From Collinsella sp. (GTDB lineage Bacteria; Actinomycetota; Coriobacteriia; Coriobacteriales; Coriobacteriaceae): 8,422 bases of DNA. Numbering within the stretch: position 1 is the stretch's first letter; each line of letters starts with the position of its first letter. The notes under the pieces were generated by a model. That model did no database searches and was not told the origin of the DNA. It saw nothing but the letters and a program-made list of their open reading frames with translations. A program made the translations under genes and the position numbers. The stretch is taken from positions 1 to 8,422 of the forward strand of contig JAHYYL010000051.1 of the NCBI GenBank assembly GCA_019424965.1, read 5' to 3'. Positions 5,768-8,422 of this stretch are shown piece after piece.

Positions 5768-6628
5768 TTACAAGTCGAGCCTGCCCTGTGGGTCGGTGAA
5801 TCCGTCTGTACCCTCCTTGAGCTTTTTCTCGTCTGCTTTCACGCGACGTTCGAGCTTCTTTGTATCTTCGGCAGGCGGTAGGTTCTCGGGTACAATTCCG
5901 CGGTCGATGAGGCTGCCACGCACGCTTGTGTTGTTCTCGACGTGCTCTTGCTTGATCTGGTCCAGACCGTACAGGTCGTGTTCCTCGGCGTTGAAGGCCG
6001 TCATCGAGTTCGTAAGGTCCTTTGCTTTGATGAGGACATCGGCTAACCTGTCCGCCAATGCCGCGCTCTTGGGTATGCCGAGCTGCTGCTTCATTTCCGC
6101 CGTGCTTCTGCCGTCGAATAACGCTTCATCGCCCTTCGACTTGATGATCGCGAATCCTTTGGAGTCCACGCCGCGTTTGAATGCAATACCCGAGAGCTGT
6201 TTCTCTGAATCGGATAGCGAGTGGCGCGCCTGTAAGCGCTGAATCTCTGCGAAGCGCTGCTCTATGAGCTCTTGGCGGCGCGTCTGCACGGCAAAGTATG
6301 CTTGGGCGAGTGCAATCTCTGCCTTGTTTGAATCTCCGTTCTGGGCGATTAAATAGCATGCATAGCGCGTAAGTTTGTAGTCTTTAACCGCGCGAGCGGC
6401 GACACCGGCAATTACCATTTTCGTGGTGTCACGAAAATGGGAATCAACTGGAGTTTTGTTTGTTTCGCACGAGACTTTTGCCCTCTTAACAACTTCGGCG
6501 AAGTTTTCCCATCGCGTGTACCCCATGGGTTCCATTAAATCTCGTGCGAGCCAATACTCAACGCCGTCTTCTACATTGGCGTAGCTATCAAGTTCGACAC
6601 GCCACTTCTCGATACCTCTACTGTCCAT
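5768..6628 (-). CDS. dinD: DNA-damage-inducible protein D homologue (DinD, BRO-N domain)
   Basis: A 286-aa soluble protein resembling E. coli DinD along its length. The BRO-N-like region covers about residues 23-92 (EYWLARDLMEPMGYTRWENF, then RAKVSC and HFRDTTKMV). It is followed by the family block LTRYACYLIAQNGD (86-99) and AYFAVQTRRQEL (110-121). After that come a helical middle, GxFNAEEHDLYG-like residues near 211-221, and a lysine-rich C-terminus. E. coli DinD is LexA-controlled and reported to inhibit RecA-filament activities; whether that holds here is unknown. The start ATG follows an excellent AGGAGG (6638-6633). No Gram-positive or actinobacterial LexA box is visible upstream. Base composition is lower than its neighbours (60-base blocks at 6301 and 6421 are about 48% and 43% G+C), suggesting acquisition. 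It is convergent with tRNA-Lys. A perfect 11-bp hairpin lies inside the gene at 6415-6440. Confidence 0.9.
   Translation of the reverse strand: MDSRGIEKWRVELDSYANVEDGVEYWLARDLMEPMGYTRWENFAEVVKRAKVSCETNKTPVDSHFRDTTKMVIAGVAARAVKDYKLTRYACYLIAQNGDSNKAEIALAQAYFAVQTRRQELIEQRFAEIQRLQARHSLSDSEKQLSGIAFKRGVDSKGFAIIKSKGDEALFDGRSTAEMKQQLGIPKSAALADRLADVLIKAKDLTNSMTAFNAEEHDLYGLDQIKQEHVENNTSVRGSLIDRGIVPENLPPAEDTKKLERRVKADEKKLKEGTDGFTDPQGRLDL
6415..6440. repeat. Perfect 11-bp inverted repeat inside dinD
   Basis: CCATTTTCGTG (6415-6425) and CACGAAAATGG (6430-6440) flank a 4-base loop GTGT. It falls in codons for about residues 64-72 (RDTTKM), within the BRO-N region. Confidence 0.85.
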
Positions 6629-6656
6629 ATCTCCTCCTCGCTGGCCTATTGTCTAT

Positions 6657-6671
6657 GCGGGCTTTGCCCGC
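6657..6671 (-). promoter_or_regulatory. Small hairpin in the dinD leader
   Basis: GCGGGC-TTT-GCCCGC forms a perfect 6-bp stem, about 29 bases before the dinD start and before its ribosome binding site. Upstream, GTACGG on the minus strand occurs twice (6703-6698 and 6678-6673, 25 bases apart), flanking a TATTCT -10-like hexamer. The function is unknown. Confidence 0.4.
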
Positions 6672-6711
6672 TCCGTACTCAGAATAAGGATACGCTGCCG
6701 TACGGACACGA

Positions 6712-6747
6712 ATGGGCCCCGTGCCACTTCGAGCTCACGGGGCCCAT
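6712..6747 (-). terminator. Terminator-like hairpin after the flavoprotein gene, without T-tract
   Basis: A perfect 12-bp stem (6712-6723 ATGGGCCCCGTG with 6736-6747 CACGGGGCCCAT) and a 12-base loop lie 43 bases past the flavoprotein stop. No T-run follows on either strand, so termination may be weak or the hairpin may serve transcript-end protection. Confidence 0.55.
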
Positions 6748-6789
6748 AGATATCGATTAGTTGTGTTCTGCTTTAGATGGGTGTTCGAC

Positions 6790-8316
6790 TTAGTCCGCTC
6801 GATAGTGCGATCCGAGGCTTTCGGTTCGCTTGCGCATGGCTTTGACCATCTCCATTGCCAGCTGAATCTGCGACTGTATGCGGGCGAGCGCAGCGATTTC
6901 GCTGTCGTTGGTATGCGGCTTATTTAGAGCTGTGGCATCATCTTGCAGGCTTTCAAGCTCTTGCAGCGCCTTGGAAAGGCCAACTTCGGTCCTGCTGATC
7001 ATGCAATAGGTGCTCATCGTGTGCTTAAGGCTGCGTGTCAGGCGTTTGGCATCTGTTGTGGCAATGCCATACTGGGGGAGGGCGATATCCATCGGAGCGC
7101 CCGCCTTGGGAGCGTCCAGCGCTGCTCGAGCCGCTGATGCGCCCGCGATGCGCCCAAACACGATGCCGTTGGCGCTCGATAAGCCTCCGATGCGGTCGGT
7201 GCCGTGCATGCCGCCTGTCGCCTCGCCGCAGGCGTAGAGGCCCTCAACGCCCGTGTACGCGGCCTTGTCGATCCTGATGCCGCCGTTGGCGGCGTGGGCA
7301 TACATCGCCACACGCATCTCGTCGGTCGGCGCGATGCCGTGCTCGTCTTGCAGCCAGGTGGCAAAGGTCTGCACAAACTCGGGGATGTCCTCGCGGGGGA
7401 AGTCGTAGTGGAGCGCCAGGCCTTCGGCTCCCGCTTGGTCGATGGCTAGGTCGATAGCGCGAGAATCCAGACGCGAAGTGAAGGGACCATATCCGGAGCG
7501 TTGCTCGAGCAGATCGTCGAGCTTTCCGTCGGCAATATCGACCGGCTGGTCGAACTTGACGTAGCGCCAGGTCTTCTCGTTAAAAACAAGGTTGCGCTTG
7601 GGCTCGATGAAGCCGGGCATCATCTGCATGAACTCTATATTAGTAAGGGGCGCACCGTGCGCCAGCGCGATGGCCTGTGATGAGCTGAGCACGTCGGCGG
7701 AAGTGAGGCTGCGCTCGAACAGGCCACCCGTGCCGCCCGCAGCGATGATAGTGGCTTTAGCTGCCAGAGACATGAGATGCTCGTTTGCGCGGTCGTAGAG
7801 CGTGGCGCCGACAATCTTTCCGTCCGCATCTTCAACAAGGTCGATAAGCTCATGGCGGGGGAGCAGGCGAATGCCGAGCGACTCGATCCGGGTCGTCAGA
7901 GCGTCCTCAAGGGGCTTGCGGGTGAGGCCGCGCCACATGCGCGTCTTGTGGTCAAAGCAGGGGATAAATTGCTTTTGCTGAGCGCTTTCAGCGCTTTGCG
8001 GACGCTGGAGCTCAACACCCAGGTCTTGCTCGAGCCATTCAATTGCCTGGGGAATGCTGTGGACAAACGTCTGGACAAGATCGGGGTCGGCGACGCCGCC
8101 ACCAACGGTCTGGATGGTGTCGATAAGGTCTTGTTCGTCGTCTTCGTTAACGGGTCCGATAAGCCCCAAGCCCCAGGTTCCGGGGAAGAAGCTTGATCCA
8201 CTCATAGTCTTGCCGGCGCTTGCCACAGTGACGGTCACGCCCGCGCGCGCCGCTTCGATGGCGGCGCAAAGGCCCGCAATGCCAGATCCAATTACCAGTA
8301 CATCAGTCGATTCCAT
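6790..8316 (-). CDS. FAD-dependent oxidoreductase, FrdA/SdhA/NadB flavoprotein superfamily, substrate unknown
   Basis: A 508-aa protein with an N-terminal FAD Rossmann motif VIGSGIAGLCAA (8-19). It has a second FAD contact region AAGGTGG (192-198) and the C-terminal FAD signature GLYACGEATGGMHGTDRIGG (359-378) followed by NGIVFGRIAG (383-392). The C-terminal helical bundle (about 425-508) resembles the succinate dehydrogenase/fumarate reductase C-terminal domain. Unlike true fumarate reductases and L-aspartate oxidases, the usual EFVQ-x-HPT substrate motif reads EFMQMMPG (228-235), and no RGEG-type catalytic arginine motif is evident. A dicarboxylate substrate is therefore doubtful. There is no Tat or Sec signal, no FMN-binding domain and no heme motif, so it should be cytoplasmic and need a partner electron carrier. 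The start is ATG 8316, with GAAAGG (8328-8323) six bases upstream; the frame from 8373 is a spurious extension. The upstream neighbour is outside the window. Confidence 0.85.
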   Translation of the reverse strand: MESTDVLVIGSGIAGLCAAIEAARAGVTVTVASAGKTMSGSSFFPGTWGLGLIGPVNEDDEQDLIDTIQTVGGGVADPDLVQTFVHSIPQAIEWLEQDLGVELQRPQSAESAQQKQFIPCFDHKTRMWRGLTRKPLEDALTTRIESLGIRLLPRHELIDLVEDADGKIVGATLYDRANEHLMSLAAKATIIAAGGTGGLFERSLTSADVLSSSQAIALAHGAPLTNIEFMQMMPGFIEPKRNLVFNEKTWRYVKFDQPVDIADGKLDDLLEQRSGYGPFTSRLDSRAIDLAIDQAGAEGLALHYDFPREDIPEFVQTFATWLQDEHGIAPTDEMRVAMYAHAANGGIRIDKAAYTGVEGLYACGEATGGMHGTDRIGGLSSANGIVFGRIAGASAARAALDAPKAGAPMDIALPQYGIATTDAKRLTRSLKHTMSTYCMISRTEVGLSKALQELESLQDDATALNKPHTNDSEIAALARIQSQIQLAMEMVKAMRKRTESLGSHYRAD

Positions 8317-8322
8317 CGGATT

Positions 8323-8328
8323 CCTTTC
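8323..8328 (-). promoter_or_regulatory. Ribosome binding site fixing the flavoprotein start at 8316
   Basis: GAAAGG on the minus strand lies six bases before ATG 8316. The FAD motif then starts seven residues in, as is usual for cytoplasmic members, which rules against the 8373 start. Confidence 0.7.
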
Positions 8329-8422
8329 TCGTCCGGCGCATTGTCGCACGGGTGATCGGCAATGGGGCCGCAAAGACTCGGCAAATCGGTAAAGGGCACA
8401 TATGGCAGGTGGGCGTCATGGG
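8329..8422. other. Right edge, upstream of the flavoprotein gene
   Basis: No convincing promoter is seen. A plus-strand ATG at 8402 preceded by AAAGGG (8391-8396) could be the first codons of a divergent gene, but only seven codons are inside the window, so no gene is called. Confidence 0.3.

Noticed and set aside
5697..6242. A 181-codon plus-strand frame opposite the 3' half of dinD.
   Set aside because: It starts inside the tRNA terminator and has no motif, while the minus strand matches DinD.

Overview
The window reads as an ordinary chromosomal segment of a high-G+C Gram-positive bacterium. The gene mix is rho, a VanZ-like protein, a ROK sugar kinase, a PLP aminotransferase, a His/Lys/Lys tRNA cluster, dinD and a fumarate-reductase-type flavoprotein. 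Together with strong GGAGG-type ribosome binding sites and G+C of roughly 60%, this suggests an anaerobic actinomycete of the Coriobacteriia, for example a Collinsella relative. That taxonomic guess is inference from gene style; nothing in the window proves it.

Layout: (1) 1-726 (+) is the C-terminal part of transcription terminator Rho, followed by an intrinsic terminator. (2) 727-1041 is a 315-base gap with that terminator, a candidate promoter and a foldable leader. (3) 1042-2442 and 2450-2899 (+) form a two-gene operon: an unrecognised two-TM membrane protein with a long acidic Ala-rich tail, then a VanZ-like membrane protein. It ends in a bidirectional terminator that contains the vanZ stop codon. 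(4) 3014-3904 (-) is a ROK-family fructokinase-type kinase with a twin AGCGCT operator-like element over its putative promoter. (5) 4043-5224 (-) is a class I/II aminotransferase, divergent from the tRNA cluster. (6) 5391-5684 (+) holds tRNA-His(GTG) and two tRNA-Lys(CTT) genes that differ by one base, followed by a UUCG-capped terminator. (7) 5768-6628 (-) is dinD, visibly poorer in G+C and convergent with the tRNAs. (8) 6790-8316 (-) is a cytoplasmic FAD-dependent oxidoreductase of the FrdA/SdhA/NadB superfamily that has lost landmark active-site motifs.

The genes do not form one pathway. The most tightly linked unit is the 1042-2899 membrane-protein pair. The best candidates for undescribed biology are the two-TM acidic protein with repeated short motifs, the flavoprotein with an altered active site, and the twin-operator control region of the kinase. 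I found no CRISPR array, insertion sequence, integrase or recognisable defence system.
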